A DNA stretch of 64,000 bases from Reichenbachiella agarivorans. GTDB lineage: Bacteria; Bacteroidota; Bacteroidia; Cytophagales; Cyclobacteriaceae. The stretch lies in assembly GCF_025502585.1 (NCBI RefSeq), contig NZ_CP106679.1, positions 2,697,501 through 2,761,500 of the forward strand, in the 5' to 3' direction. A program made the position numbers and the translations under genes. Numbering within the stretch: the stretch's first letter is position 1; every line of letters begins with the position of its first letter. A model generated the notes under the pieces. It was not told where the DNA came from and did no database searches. It saw nothing but the letters and a program-made list of their open reading frames with translations. Of this stretch, positions 1 through 9,504 are shown piece by piece.

Positions 1-890
1 ATAAGCGCGAGAATTACAAACAAGCGGCTCAGGATTTCACCTATTTGATCACCAATGTGGAAAAGTTGGAGACCAAGGCGATTGTATTCAAAGGGGTGTC
101 CTATGATGAAGATGGTGAGGTGCTCCTGTCTGGTATCTCGACCGTAGAAGAAATGAAGGCTGACATCTTTGTGCATCGAGCCATGACGTATGAAAAATTG
201 GGCTATAGTACTCCTGCGATGTTGGACTATGACAAGGCCATTGAATTGAACGAATTGGATCCTAACTACTACGTCTATCGTGGGATGTTTAGATTGGACA
301 GAGGGGACAAAGAGGGTGCGATCACAGACTATCGCAAAGCCTTGAAGATCAATCCTCATCACAGAAACGCACTCTATAACTTGAGCTTTTTGGTGGATGA
401 TGATGAACGAGATGAAATCAATAAAATTCTCTTTGGAAAGGGAGATTTTGCCAAGGCTTATTCCAAAAGAGCATTTGAGAGTTTTCAGAAGGGGAATTAT
501 GAGCAGGCATTGTTGGATTATGACTCTGCTCTCCTGATCAAAGCAGACAACGCCAGTGACCTGATGAATCGCGGAATTGTCAAATCCAAATTGGGTCAAT
601 ACACAGATGCCGTCAAAGATTTTAATTCATCCGTCTATACGGACAACTCTTTGGTGAGAAACTATGTGCTGATCGGAAATGCCTACCAAGAAATGGCCGA
701 CTACAATTCATCCATCAAGTATTATGAGCGATACATCAACAATGCTGGGCCAGACGCATCTGTCTATTACAACCTAGGGTTGGCGTACATGAAATACAAA
801 AAGGATACGGAGGCTTGTACTCAGTTTAGAAAGGCAATCGAGCTAGGAGAGGAGCGCGCTGAGAAACCAATGGACAAAGTTTGTTTTTAA
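1..890 (+). CDS. TPR-repeat protein, 5' end cut by window edge
   Basis: The reading frame is open from base 3 to the stop, so this is the C-terminal part (about 295 residues) of a longer protein. Tandem 34-residue TPR units are visible, with recurring patterns such as GYSTPAMLDYDKAIELN, GDKEGAITDYRKALKINP, GNYEQALLDYDSALLIK and GQYTDAVKDFNSSV. TPR arrays form helical scaffolds for protein contacts. No enzymatic motif is visible in the part present. The first in-frame TTG at position 45 should not be taken as the start, because the repeat pattern (KRENYKQAAQDFTYLI) continues upstream of it. Location and partner cannot be judged without the missing N-terminus. Confidence 0.85.
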   Translation, partial: KRENYKQAAQDFTYLITNVEKLETKAIVFKGVSYDEDGEVLLSGISTVEEMKADIFVHRAMTYEKLGYSTPAMLDYDKAIELNELDPNYYVYRGMFRLDRGDKEGAITDYRKALKINPHHRNALYNLSFLVDDDERDEINKILFGKGDFAKAYSKRAFESFQKGNYEQALLDYDSALLIKADNASDLMNRGIVKSKLGQYTDAVKDFNSSVYTDNSLVRNYVLIGNAYQEMADYNSSIKYYERYINNAGPDASVYYNLGLAYMKYKKDTEACTQFRKAIELGEERAEKPMDKVCF

Positions 891-948
891 TCTTAAACTT
901 CTGGTATATTTTCGCTTAGAGAATAAACGTAAATATTACATTTTTAGC

Positions 949-1890
949 ATGTACGAAGTTAAGAACCACCCCATCGGTCGATTTGAGGCCTATAGATTAA
1001 TCAATTCATCCACAGGCGAATACCTAGAGATTGTGTCAGGATTCGGAGCAGGAATCAATGATCTCGTTGTGAAAAATGGAGCAGGCAATCTGATTTCTAT
1101 CATTGACGGTTATAGGACGGAGGACGAAATCATGCAGAAGCATCATTCGGCATTCAAGGGATCAAAGCTCTCACCATTTCCTAACAGGCTGAAGGCAGGA
1201 AAATACCAGTTTGAGGGGCAGAGATATCAAATGATCATCAATGAAATCAGTAGGAACAACAATCTACATGCTTTGTTGCACTGCAGACCCTTCGAAGTGA
1301 TAGATGTGGTGGAGGGCGAAACTGAATGCAAGTTGTTTTTGGGATACGATTATCTAGGAACGGATCAAGGCTATCCTTTTGCTTACCAATTGATTATAGA
1401 AGTAATCTACGGTAAGGATGGTATCACGATTGATACGCAAATAGAAAACACAGGTACAAGCAACCTACCGATAGGCGATGGTTGGCATCCCTATTTTCAG
1501 TTTGACAATGGTATAGGGCAAGTGACCCTGCAAATGGGTGCTGCCAAGAGAGTGTCTTCATTTGGAAAAAAATCAGTGTCTAAGACACATGGCTATGAGA
1601 ATGGAAAGGATTTGGCTAATGCTGAGCTGGATGATTGTTTTATGATTACCGATGATGCACAGCCATTTGTGATATCGATGAAGGATCCATCTACTCAACT
1701 GGACATCCAACTCTGGCAAACAGGGCAATATGCCTATTATCAAATTTATTCTCCTCCTAGCCGCAAACAATTGGCAGTAGAACCTGTGACCTGTCCTCCC
1801 AATGCATTCAATACTGGCGAAGGATTGATCGTTTTGAAACCCTCAGAAAGGACCCAATTGAAGTGCGGGATCAAAGTAGTGAAGATATAA
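949..1890 (+). CDS. Aldose 1-epimerase family protein
   Basis: A 313-residue cytoplasmic protein of the galactose mutarotase-like fold, which interconverts alpha and beta anomers of aldoses. Family signatures include the substrate-pocket His in GDGWHPYFQF (near residue 180) and a C-terminal EPVTCPPNAFNTGEG segment whose Glu sits where the family's catalytic base lies. There is no signal peptide. It starts at an ATG after an AT-rich leader and stands alone between a TPR gene and a convergent DUF4159 gene, so it need not belong to the galactan locus. A second, clearly different mutarotase lies inside that locus at 56.3 kb. The exact sugar cannot be told from sequence; a hexose-6-phosphate mutarotase role is also possible. 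Confidence 0.85.
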   Translation: MYEVKNHPIGRFEAYRLINSSTGEYLEIVSGFGAGINDLVVKNGAGNLISIIDGYRTEDEIMQKHHSAFKGSKLSPFPNRLKAGKYQFEGQRYQMIINEISRNNNLHALLHCRPFEVIDVVEGETECKLFLGYDYLGTDQGYPFAYQLIIEVIYGKDGITIDTQIENTGTSNLPIGDGWHPYFQFDNGIGQVTLQMGAAKRVSSFGKKSVSKTHGYENGKDLANAELDDCFMITDDAQPFVISMKDPSTQLDIQLWQTGQYAYYQIYSPPSRKQLAVEPVTCPPNAFNTGEGLIVLKPSERTQLKCGIKVVKI

Positions 1891-2034
1891 TACTGTCTAT
1901 TTGGGTAAAAAATGCAATTGGTTGGGACACTAAACCAAAATTATTATACATTTTGCTAGGTGATTTGTAGCCTTACTTTAGGATGGGTTACTTTGGGTGC
2001 ACGCAAGATTTTTCACAAATGGTTTGAAATCAAT

Positions 2035-2700
2035 TCACTCCGAAAAAGCGTAACTGATGATGTTTGCACCCATTTTGAGTGCTTCTTGTCTTTTGCTTTC
2101 TGGGTCGTTGTAGATGCTTTGGTCTTCCCATCCATTGCCTAGGTCGGATTCATAGGAGTAGAAGCAGACGAGTCGGCCTTCGTAGATCAGTCCAAAACCT
2201 TGGGCAGGTTGTCCGTCGTGCTCGTGGATTTTGGGTAGTCCGTTGGGGAATTTGAATTTCTGTCTGTAGATAGGGTGATCAAAGGGCAGTTCTACAAAGT
2301 CCAGTTCAGGAAATACCTTTTTCATCTCTAGTCGGATGAACTGATCCAATCCATAGTTGTCATCGATGTGTAAGAAACCACCTGCTACCAGATAGTTTCT
2401 GAGGTTTTCTGCATCGTTGGGAGAGAAGACCACATTGCCGTGACCTGTGAGATAGATGTAGGGGTAGAGAAACAAATCAGGGCTACCGACTTCTACTATT
2501 TCGTCATCCGTGTCGAGATTGGTGCGTAGGGTTTGGTTGCAATAGGCGGCCAGATTGGGAAGTGCTGTTTTGTTGCCATACCAGTCGCCACCACCATCAT
2601 ATTTGAGTTTGGCGATCTGTATTTGTGTCTGAGCCAGTCCTATGTGTTGCAGCCCAGTCATGATTGTCAACAAGATGATTAGTGGCAATCGATCAATCAT
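2035..2700 (-). CDS. DUF4159-family exported protein
   Basis: I place the start at the ATG at 2700 rather than the longer frame, because that ATG is followed directly by a signal-peptide-like segment (MIDRLPLIILLTIMTGLQHI, then GLAQ). The mature part resembles DUF4159 proteins, common beside Bacteroidota envelope genes: KLKYDGGGDWYGN near the start, then YLTGHGNVVF and a GGFLHIDDNYGLD stretch typical of the glutamine-amidotransferase-like fold. The family's biochemical function is unknown. The first 8 bases overlap the end of the upstream outer membrane protein gene, so the two are probably translationally coupled. Confidence 0.8.
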   Translation of the reverse strand: MIDRLPLIILLTIMTGLQHIGLAQTQIQIAKLKYDGGGDWYGNKTALPNLAAYCNQTLRTNLDTDDEIVEVGSPDLFLYPYIYLTGHGNVVFSPNDAENLRNYLVAGGFLHIDDNYGLDQFIRLEMKKVFPELDFVELPFDHPIYRQKFKFPNGLPKIHEHDGQPAQGFGLIYEGRLVCFYSYESDLGNGWEDQSIYNDPESKRQEALKMGANIISYAFSE

Positions 2701-3607
2701 ACGCGCCAGGTTTGCTGAATATTTTTCCTTTTCGTCCTCTGCCTTTTTTAGACCTAAAGACATCCTTGGGTAGATAGACTTCCAGATTCATATTGAGCAG
2801 AAAGTAGCCGTCATTTTTTCCATTGCCTCGTTTGTTGCCAGGGACGAGTTGGTCAAATGCATCTTGGTTGACGATGTACACATCATCCTCAAATTTTCGG
2901 TTGCTCAATTTTGCCTCTACGGTGCCATCAGGATAGCCAGTACCATCACCATTGGGGTCTGCATAATTGCCATAAACGTCATCAAGATGCCCAGTAAAGG
3001 CAAAGCGATACCCTAGGTCTACGCCTAGGTTGATGAATTCTGTGACAGCCAATTTAACTCCTAAATTGACAGGCAAGATCAATGCGGAATTACCATAGCT
3101 GGATGTTTCGGTATGATAGTCCCTGAGGACATAGGTTTTGGGTTCACCCAGCGTGGAGACATTTGCTTTGGGGTTGTAAAACGTTTGCCCCAGTCCTAGG
3201 GCGAAATAGGGCTCGTAGGCTCTTCTTTTGTGATACTTCCCACCGTATTTGAAAAAATAGTACACCAGTTGCGCCTGCCATTCATGGTTTTGAGAGTGAA
3301 AAGACAGGTTGCGCTGTCTGTTGAATGAACTGTCGGCAGCATGGGAATCAGAGCCTTCGATCTTGTAGGTCGCATATTGGACTCTGGCGGCTATTTTGGT
3401 GTAGAGCCGAACCTCAGCTCCAATGTTGAAATGGGAGATCCCTTTGGTAAAGGGTGATCCGTTGGTCAAGTCACCTACATAGCCTGTCCATCCTGTACCT
3501 GCATAAACCGAAAAATAGCGGTCATGGTATCGCCAATCAAAGAAGTTTTGGGAACTTCCCACCAGCGAGGATAGCACAAGGACTGAAATAAGGATGATTC
3601 GACGCAT
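2693..3607 (-). CDS. Outer membrane beta-barrel protein (DUF6089-like)
   Basis: A 304-residue protein with an N-terminal signal peptide ending near LVGSSQ. The mature part alternates polar and hydrophobic residues in barrel-like strands (YFSVYAGTGWTGYVGDL, PYFALGLGQTFYNP, ILPVNLGVKLAV). It ends in a basic lysine/arginine-rich tail (FRSKKGRGRKGKIFSKPG), which is unusual for a barrel and could sit in the periplasm. This pattern fits DUF6089-type proteins, a group that includes PorG-like components of type IX secretion, but I cannot confirm that role here. It is the first gene of a two-gene unit with the overlapping DUF4159 gene. Confidence 0.7.
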   Translation of the reverse strand: MRRIILISVLVLSSLVGSSQNFFDWRYHDRYFSVYAGTGWTGYVGDLTNGSPFTKGISHFNIGAEVRLYTKIAARVQYATYKIEGSDSHAADSSFNRQRNLSFHSQNHEWQAQLVYYFFKYGGKYHKRRAYEPYFALGLGQTFYNPKANVSTLGEPKTYVLRDYHTETSSYGNSALILPVNLGVKLAVTEFINLGVDLGYRFAFTGHLDDVYGNYADPNGDGTGYPDGTVEAKLSNRKFEDDVYIVNQDAFDQLVPGNKRGNGKNDGYFLLNMNLEVYLPKDVFRSKKGRGRKGKIFSKPGAYD

Positions 3608-3696
3608 ATCTATCTTTTACCTTTTCAAAAGTATGGAATACCTATGATAAACCTGTTTTGATAGGCTGGTAATATTACGAATTATTGGAGCGAACA

Positions 3697-4320
3697 TTAC
3701 GCTTGGATTTGGTTTTTTCTCAAAACTAAGGTGGTCATGCTACGCATTTTGTCCACCACGACACTTTTGATAGGTTCTATGGGAGTAAAAGCAAAATCTG
3801 TTAGTAACTGAGAAATCAGTTCCTCGGTGATCAAGAATCGATAACTCCCGTCTGGCAAATTGTACTTTCCGTTTTCCGTTTCGGGCATTTCATCCAGACC
3901 TATGTCAGAGGTCATTCGGACGAACAGCACCCCGTTGGTTTTTAGTACACGGGTCATTTCTTTGATTCCTGCCCAAAAATCTTCTTGATTCTGTGCAAAA
4001 TGCAACACAGCACTGCTAATAATCCAGTCAAATGTTTCGTTAGGATAGGGGATTTGATCAATCGTGCCGATGTGGAAGTTGCCTTTGTTGATCTGTGGAT
4101 AGTTGGCTCCAAGGATAAATTGAAGCATACGGATGGCGTCTGGATTTTGGTCTATCCCGTGTACTTCATAGTGGTTGTTGAGAAAGTAGATGAGATTTCG
4201 ACCCTCACCACAACCGGCATCCAAAATTTTGGCATTAGTATCTATATTACCCTTTAGTATTTGATCCAATAGATATAAATCTATGTTGCCGAGTTCTTTG
4301 TTGAGTTGCTGGATTGTCAT
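3697..4320 (-). CDS. Class I SAM-dependent methyltransferase
   Basis: A 207-residue soluble protein with the Rossmann SAM-binding motif I ILDAGCGEGRNLIYFL (near residue 33), an acidic residue ending strand 2 (VHGIDQNP), and motif IV-like FDWIISSAVLHF. The layout is that of small-molecule methyltransferases of the UbiE/TehB-like type. The acceptor is not identifiable: nothing specific to quinones, tellurite or RNA is visible, and the neighbours (an outer membrane protein gene and a WG-repeat gene) give no pathway clue. It is probably transcribed alone from the spacer shared with the divergent gene at 4425. Confidence 0.85.
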   Translation of the reverse strand: MTIQQLNKELGNIDLYLLDQILKGNIDTNAKILDAGCGEGRNLIYFLNNHYEVHGIDQNPDAIRMLQFILGANYPQINKGNFHIGTIDQIPYPNETFDWIISSAVLHFAQNQEDFWAGIKEMTRVLKTNGVLFVRMTSDIGLDEMPETENGKYNLPDGSYRFLITEELISQLLTDFAFTPIEPIKSVVVDKMRSMTTLVLRKNQIQA

Positions 4321-4424
4321 AGTATGCTATTGAGCCTCAAAAGTAACAGAGTATTCGTTGCTAGAACTTATTAGACAGAGTAAAAATGAAATGATTAAAT
4401 TCGCTCTTAAACCAGTTGTAATCA

Positions 4425-7031
4425 TTGAATAAAGTACGATACATAAGTCTTTTGCTGATTCTATTTGTGCACATGGTGCATGCAGATAGATCCAAACAAG
4501 CATTGCGTGCCATAGAAAAGGAGGATTATGACAAGGCCAAGGAATACCTCCAGCGCTCCTATGACAAAGACAGTCTCAATCCTTTGGTTTCCTATAGCTA
4601 TGCGAAGCTCTACGTCGCTCAGACCTACGAAGGTCAAGATTTGGATATTGCCAATGATTACATTTTACATGCATTTTTACTGTTGCCCAATCGGACGGAG
4701 GCGCATACCAATGAGATCGAAAAGGCTGATTTGACTTTGCAGAGCTTTGACCAGCTCAAGGACGAGATCGATAGCTTGGCTTATATGAGAGCTGATACGC
4801 TACATGATGTGGCTCAGCTGGAACATTTCATTCTCCATCATGGGACAGCGGCACAAGTCCCTGCTGCAATAGCGCAGAGAGACTCCATCAGATTCAAGGA
4901 GGCGGAGGTTGACGGGACTTGGCAGGCTTATCAAGCCTTTATGAATGCTTATCCTGATGCCAATCAATTCCCTATCGCAAAGATTAGGTTTGACAAGCTC
5001 ATCTATGAGTCCACTCTGTTCTCAGACAAATTGAGTGAATTGGAAGAGTTTTTGGTCAAATACCCCCAGACACCCTTTAGGGGAAAAATTGAAAAAAGAA
5101 TCTATGACAAGAAAGTAGCCGGTCTACAGGAGGAGGATATTCTTTCTTTTATTCATACCTATCACAATGATCAATTGATCAGACGCGCATTGGGACTTTT
5201 GTATCACTCCGTAGGGATAAAGAAAGATAAATTGAAGAACTACAACCAGCAGGTGTACAAACAGTTTATGGATTCAGTGGCATACCTGGAGCAGTTGAAC
5301 GCAGCAGTACTATTTCCCATGTATTTGGATCACCAGTATTCCTTTTATGGATTAGCAGGAGACGAGTTTTTGAAGGGGCCTTATGATGAGATCAGTAGAA
5401 AATACTTGTGTGGCAATGTGACTGAGGAGATCCTAGAGGTAAAGCAAAATGGGGAGCAGTTGTTGCTCAACAGAGCAGGTACAGTGATATACCAAGGGCA
5501 GTTGGATGGCTATGAAGACTTGGGAGCGGGTGTGTTGGCTTTGACTTTGGACTCGCAAGTAGGAGCGATTACCATGACGGGAGATGTGATTTTGCCCATC
5601 GAGTATGAGGAAATCAAGGTGCTGGACGGTCATTTGATTTCATTTAGGGAAAAAGGAAAAATTGGGTTGGCAGGTATCACGGGTAAGGTTTTTCTCGAAC
5701 CTGCCTATGACGATATTTTCTTGGAAGGTGGTTTTTGGGTTGTGGAGTTGGACGGTGTGTTTGGAGTAACCAATCTTCGTGAAATCCTGTCCGATGAGAA
5801 AGAAATTGCCATCAAATATGAGGAAGTAGAACTGATCAATCAAGACTACATAGTGGGCTATACAGAGGAATTGGAATCATTGATCTCGGCAGACCTCAAG
5901 GTCGTGTCTCCAGACTCTACCCTCAGTATCAACACCATGCATGCCATTTGGGTTTTTAGAACGCCGGAGGGGTACAGGGTGTATGACAAAGAAAAGGCTA
6001 GCAGCGAAGAGGCGATCTACCATGACGTCCTTCAAAACGATGATTGGCTTGGACTCAGAAAGTATGGTAAATGGTCAGTGTATAGTCAAAACATTGAGAG
6101 TGAGCCTATTCTCAATGTGGATTCACTCAAACTGCTGGGGGATGACATAGCGATTGTATTTATGGGTAGTCAGGGGATGGCGATTTTCCCCAATCGTCAG
6201 GTGGTCAATGTCAATAAAGGGGAGTACTTGCAGGCTTTGAGTTCTAGCAGACGTACCCTTACTCACTATTTGGTGATCAAAAGAGGAGAAGAATTGGAAC
6301 TTTACCGCGATGGAAAACTGCAATTCCGTTCTGCCTATGATGAACTCGGATTTATCAGTGAAGGGTTCTTTTCAGTAAAGAAGGATGGTAAATATGGCGC
6401 GGTGGATGAAAAAGGGCGTTTGATCATGAAAGTACGATACAATGCGATCGGAGAGGCCAAAAAGGGGATTGCTGATGTGCTCGTAGATGGAAAGTTCGGG
6501 GCGTTCAATTTCGATGACAAAGTACTCTTGCGAACTAATTATTTTGAAAAGCTGAAGCCATACAATGACAACATTTTGGTTGTCAAGGAAGAAAATGGAT
6601 ATGGGCTCTTGGATAGAATGAATCAAGAATGGGTGCGAGGGAGTTATGAAAAAATCGAATATTGGAGCGACAGCACATTTTTAGGGCGCAAAAATGGAAA
6701 GTGGGAGCTTCGAGCAATCTATACCGATGAGGTATTGATCGGGGACATAGATCTATTTCAATACCTGAGCAACTCGCAAGACAAAAAGGTAATAGAGATC
6801 AGTGTCAATAGTCTGTATGGTGTGTACCATTCGGAGAGGGGATTGATTATACCTGCCGAATACAACGATATATACAATCTAGGGAGTGCAGAGCAGAATC
6901 TCTATTATGCAGAGAAGGCATTTCCAGAAGCTGACTACTATGTGGTGGTTTACTATGATGATCGAGGAGAAAAAATCAAGTCAGAAGCTTATCGTAGTGA
7001 TGAGTATGAATCGATCGTCTGTGACGAATGA
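4425..7031 (+). CDS. Large exported TPR / WG-repeat protein
   Basis: 868 residues. Translation appears to begin at a TTG codon: an in-frame stop lies just upstream at 4419 and the TTG gives an intact signal peptide (hydrophobic SLLLILFVHMVHA). Residues about 20-240 hold TPR-like helices (EDYDKAKEYLQRSYDKD). From about residue 330 the protein carries repeated WG/KWG-type units of the form DGKYGAVDEKGRLIMKV, KGKIGLAGITGKVFLEPAYDDI and DGKFGAFNFDDKVLL, which build beta-propeller or solenoid surfaces. WG proteins are usually extracytoplasmic and of unknown function. A symmetric terminator follows within 20 bases. Several short overlapping frames inside it are shadows. Confidence 0.8.
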   Translation: MNKVRYISLLLILFVHMVHADRSKQALRAIEKEDYDKAKEYLQRSYDKDSLNPLVSYSYAKLYVAQTYEGQDLDIANDYILHAFLLLPNRTEAHTNEIEKADLTLQSFDQLKDEIDSLAYMRADTLHDVAQLEHFILHHGTAAQVPAAIAQRDSIRFKEAEVDGTWQAYQAFMNAYPDANQFPIAKIRFDKLIYESTLFSDKLSELEEFLVKYPQTPFRGKIEKRIYDKKVAGLQEEDILSFIHTYHNDQLIRRALGLLYHSVGIKKDKLKNYNQQVYKQFMDSVAYLEQLNAAVLFPMYLDHQYSFYGLAGDEFLKGPYDEISRKYLCGNVTEEILEVKQNGEQLLLNRAGTVIYQGQLDGYEDLGAGVLALTLDSQVGAITMTGDVILPIEYEEIKVLDGHLISFREKGKIGLAGITGKVFLEPAYDDIFLEGGFWVVELDGVFGVTNLREILSDEKEIAIKYEEVELINQDYIVGYTEELESLISADLKVVSPDSTLSINTMHAIWVFRTPEGYRVYDKEKASSEEAIYHDVLQNDDWLGLRKYGKWSVYSQNIESEPILNVDSLKLLGDDIAIVFMGSQGMAIFPNRQVVNVNKGEYLQALSSSRRTLTHYLVIKRGEELELYRDGKLQFRSAYDELGFISEGFFSVKKDGKYGAVDEKGRLIMKVRYNAIGEAKKGIADVLVDGKFGAFNFDDKVLLRTNYFEKLKPYNDNILVVKEENGYGLLDRMNQEWVRGSYEKIEYWSDSTFLGRKNGKWELRAIYTDEVLIGDIDLFQYLSNSQDKKVIEISVNSLYGVYHSERGLIIPAEYNDIYNLGSAEQNLYYAEKAFPEADYYVVVYYDDRGEKIKSEAYRSDEYESIVCDE

Positions 7032-7045
7032 CCTGATAGGAAATC

Positions 7046-7080
7046 AAAAACCCGCCTGATATCAGACGGGTTTTCATTTT
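7046..7080. terminator. Bidirectional intrinsic terminator
   Basis: AAAACCCG and CGGGTTTT pair, followed inside by CTGAT/ATCAG with one mismatch. Runs of T follow on both strands. It lies between the stop of the WG-repeat gene (7031) and the convergent stop of tpx (7131), so it can serve both. Confidence 0.85.
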
Positions 7081-7130
7081 TTTGATTCCCCTACATGGGT
7101 AAATCAATCTCAAATCTTGAATTTCTGATC

Positions 7131-7628
7131 TCAAAGTGCCGCTAGTGCCTTGTCGTAGTTGGGTTCTTCGGTAGTTTCTGCGACCTGTTCAGTATAGATT
7201 ACTTTTCCATCTGTATCCAAAACCACAATGCATCGAGAGTGAAGTCCTTTGAGAGGGCCGTCGATGATGTCTAGTCCATAGGCTTTGCCAAAAGACCCAT
7301 CCACAAAATCTGAAAGCGTATCTACATTGGCGATCCCTTCAGCACCACAGAATCTGCCCTGCGCAAAAGGCAAGTCCCTAGAAATGCACAATACTTTCGT
7401 GTTTTCTAATCCTGCGGCTTTTTCATTGAATTTCCTCACAGAGGTGGCACATGTTCCCGTATCAATACTTGGGAAAATGTTCAAAATAACTTTCTGTCCT
7501 GCATAATCTGCCAAACTGGCTGTTGACAAGTCTGATTTGACCAATTTGAAATCTGCGGCTTTTGTGCCTACAGCTGGTAGTTGACTTGAGGTATGGATTT
7601 CGTTTCCTTTTAGTGTAATAGTCGACAT
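7131..7628 (-). CDS. tpx: Thiol peroxidase
   Basis: A 165-residue atypical 2-Cys peroxiredoxin that reduces hydrogen peroxide and organic peroxides using thioredoxin. The peroxidatic Cys lies in the Tpx-specific PSIDTGTCATSVRKFN and the resolving Cys in AQGRFCGAEG, which is the Tpx spacing. The start was set at the ATG at 7628 (MSTITLKGNEIHT), the canonical Tpx N-terminus, rather than an upstream in-frame ATG that would add 14 residues. There is no signal peptide, so it is cytoplasmic. It faces csaA across a 255-base spacer that must contain both promoters. Confidence 0.95.
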   Translation of the reverse strand: MSTITLKGNEIHTSSQLPAVGTKAADFKLVKSDLSTASLADYAGQKVILNIFPSIDTGTCATSVRKFNEKAAGLENTKVLCISRDLPFAQGRFCGAEGIANVDTLSDFVDGSFGKAYGLDIIDGPLKGLHSRCIVVLDTDGKVIYTEQVAETTEEPNYDKALAAL

Positions 7629-7883
7629 ATTGATTGTTCTTGAATGATAATAGTAAATATAGTTAAGCATACTCGTTTGGCGAATGATATGTTATGACTT
7701 ATCGCAGTTTTATCTTGATTGACGCTAAATCAGGATACAGGAATCAAGACAAATGCAGGAGTCACAGAAGGGTTTTATCAAACTGAAGAGAGAGTAATCA
7801 ATTTCTAATTTATCTCTAGCAGACAGAAATTCACGCTATTAAACTTTCTATTTTTATGCTTTCTGACTTTTAACTTCATATAC

Positions 7884-8222
7884 ATGAAAAACGATTTGAC
7901 CTGGAAAGAATTTGAACGAGTGGATATTCGGGTTGGGACAGTTGTCAGTGCTGAGGTTTTTGCAGAGGCGATCAAGCCTGCCTACCGATTGCAAATTGAC
8001 TTTGGAGAACTGGGTGTCCGCAAGACTTCTGCCCAAATCACGAAATTGTATGAACCTGAACAATTGGTAGGAAGACAAGTACTGGCTGTTGTCAATTTTC
8101 CACCCAAGCAGATTGCCAACTTGATGAGTGAGTGTCTGGTGCTAGGTGCGGTAGGGACAGACGGGGAGGTGACCTTGATTCGTCCCGATAGCACAGTCAT
8201 GAATGGACTGAAAATCGGGTGA
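7884..8222 (+). CDS. csaA: CsaA-like tRNA-binding domain protein
   Basis: 112 residues forming a single EMAP-II/OB-type tRNA-binding domain: FERVDIRVGTVVSAEVF, then KTSAQITKLY, VVNFPPKQIANLMSECLVLGA and a conserved end (TLIRPDSTVMNGLKIG). These are the hallmarks of the free-standing CsaA family, a dimeric chaperone-like protein linked to protein export in Bacillus. Length is full for the family. It starts at an ATG after a very AT-rich leader and appears to be monocistronic. Confidence 0.92.
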   Translation: MKNDLTWKEFERVDIRVGTVVSAEVFAEAIKPAYRLQIDFGELGVRKTSAQITKLYEPEQLVGRQVLAVVNFPPKQIANLMSECLVLGAVGTDGEVTLIRPDSTVMNGLKIG

Positions 8223-8351
8223 GTTAGATTATCAATAAGTTAAGTTTTTGGCAGAGAAGATGGTCTCAGATTAACCTTTGATTAAGGTCTCGTGTCGAGG
8301 TGTTTTTTCTTATCAATGCATGTTTGATTTGTGTGATTGACAAATGCAGCC

Positions 8352-8942
8352 ATGAAAAGAAAACTCCTATTTAGCATCCTATCTCTAATGTTATCCATCG
8401 GTATTTGTGCCCAGTCTGATGCTGTATTGACTAGCGGACATGTGGTGACTCACAATGACACGATACTTGGTGAGGTGAGTTTGAACATGGAAAGAAATGA
8501 TCTGATGATTAGATCTGGAAGAAACATCTACAACTGGACTGCTGACAAAGTGAAAAGTGCAACTACTTTGGATCAGCAAACTGGACTATCAGCTAAATAC
8601 CTTACGGGAGCTTTTGGGATGAATAGCAACAGTTTCTTTTTTGAGGTACTCTCTGAGGGCAAAATGACACTGATTTACAGAGAGGGATTGAAATTCGCAG
8701 AACATGACGAAATGGTGTATCCGCCATTTTATACTTATGACAATGGGGTCATACATTCACTCCCGATCAACAAAAAGGAGTTTCTTAATTTGTTTGAGGA
8801 GGAGTACGCTGCACAAATGGCTGAGTATTTTAAATTCCATCAAGTGGATTTGAGTGACAAAGAAGACATTAGAAAGATAGTCGAATTCTACAATTCAAAA
8901 TTTACGGGAGGAGCTAGCATGTTTGTGACGAATAAGAAGTGA
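8352..8942 (+). CDS. Secreted protein of unknown function
   Basis: 196 residues from the ATG at 8352, which leads directly into a signal peptide (MKRKLLFSILSLMLSIGI, then CAQ). An upstream in-frame TTG would add five residues and is less likely. The mature protein has short beta-type segments (GHVVTHNDTILGEVSLNM, NIYNWTADKVKSATTLD) and a C-terminal helical part; no catalytic motif is seen. I do not recognise the family. It probably works in the periplasm or outside the cell. It is followed by a gene-free stretch of 560 bases. Confidence 0.6.
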   Translation: MKRKLLFSILSLMLSIGICAQSDAVLTSGHVVTHNDTILGEVSLNMERNDLMIRSGRNIYNWTADKVKSATTLDQQTGLSAKYLTGAFGMNSNSFFFEVLSEGKMTLIYREGLKFAEHDEMVYPPFYTYDNGVIHSLPINKKEFLNLFEEEYAAQMAEYFKFHQVDLSDKEDIRKIVEFYNSKFTGGASMFVTNKK

Positions 8943-9504
8943 ATGTTCTTTATGTCAGGACTTTTAGATCAAGTAGGACGAAAAGTCCGAATAGTTTCGT
9001 AAGCTCAATCCTGCTCACACATTTCTTAGATGGGAGGATCATCATAGGTAGACTGTAGAAGAAGACAGTAACTGCTGACCCTGTTGGTTGAATCGCAGTT
9101 AGAATCCTAGAGCAATGACAGTTCCACTGGAGCAGACCAGCTATTGTATAATTTCAATGGTGCGTAGTTGGTGACAAGAGAGAAAAAAAGGGATTTGTCT
9201 CTCACATGAAATCAAATCATCTACAGACATCTAGCAAGCCAATACCAAATTCGTTGTGATTTTTTCAATATATCTGCTATTTATAGTAGATAATTCCCTA
9301 TTAATTCTCAATTTACTAGGAGACGCTGGTGTTTGTGTAGTGTGATTTGCTAGTAGAATTTCTAGCTTTTTACAATATGACAACACGCAGGTTTTTAACT
9401 GACTAAAGAGCTGGTTTTGATACGTATAAGCCATAACTATTTAGGTGGTCGCAGACTACTTTTGTCGAATAACGAAACGAGACAGGCACGAAAAGCTTAG
9501 GTGT
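8943..9504. other. Gene-free spacer, 562 bases
   Basis: No plausible gene on either strand. It starts with an 8-base perfect inverted repeat, GGACTTTT at 8958-8965 and AAAAGTCC at 8981-8988, without a following T run. Near the right end TACTTTTG at 9457-9464 matches the Bacteroidota -7 consensus TAnnTTTG, about 40 bases before the ATP-grasp start, but I see no convincing -33 TTTG at the right distance. The rest shows no clear structure. Confidence 0.5.
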
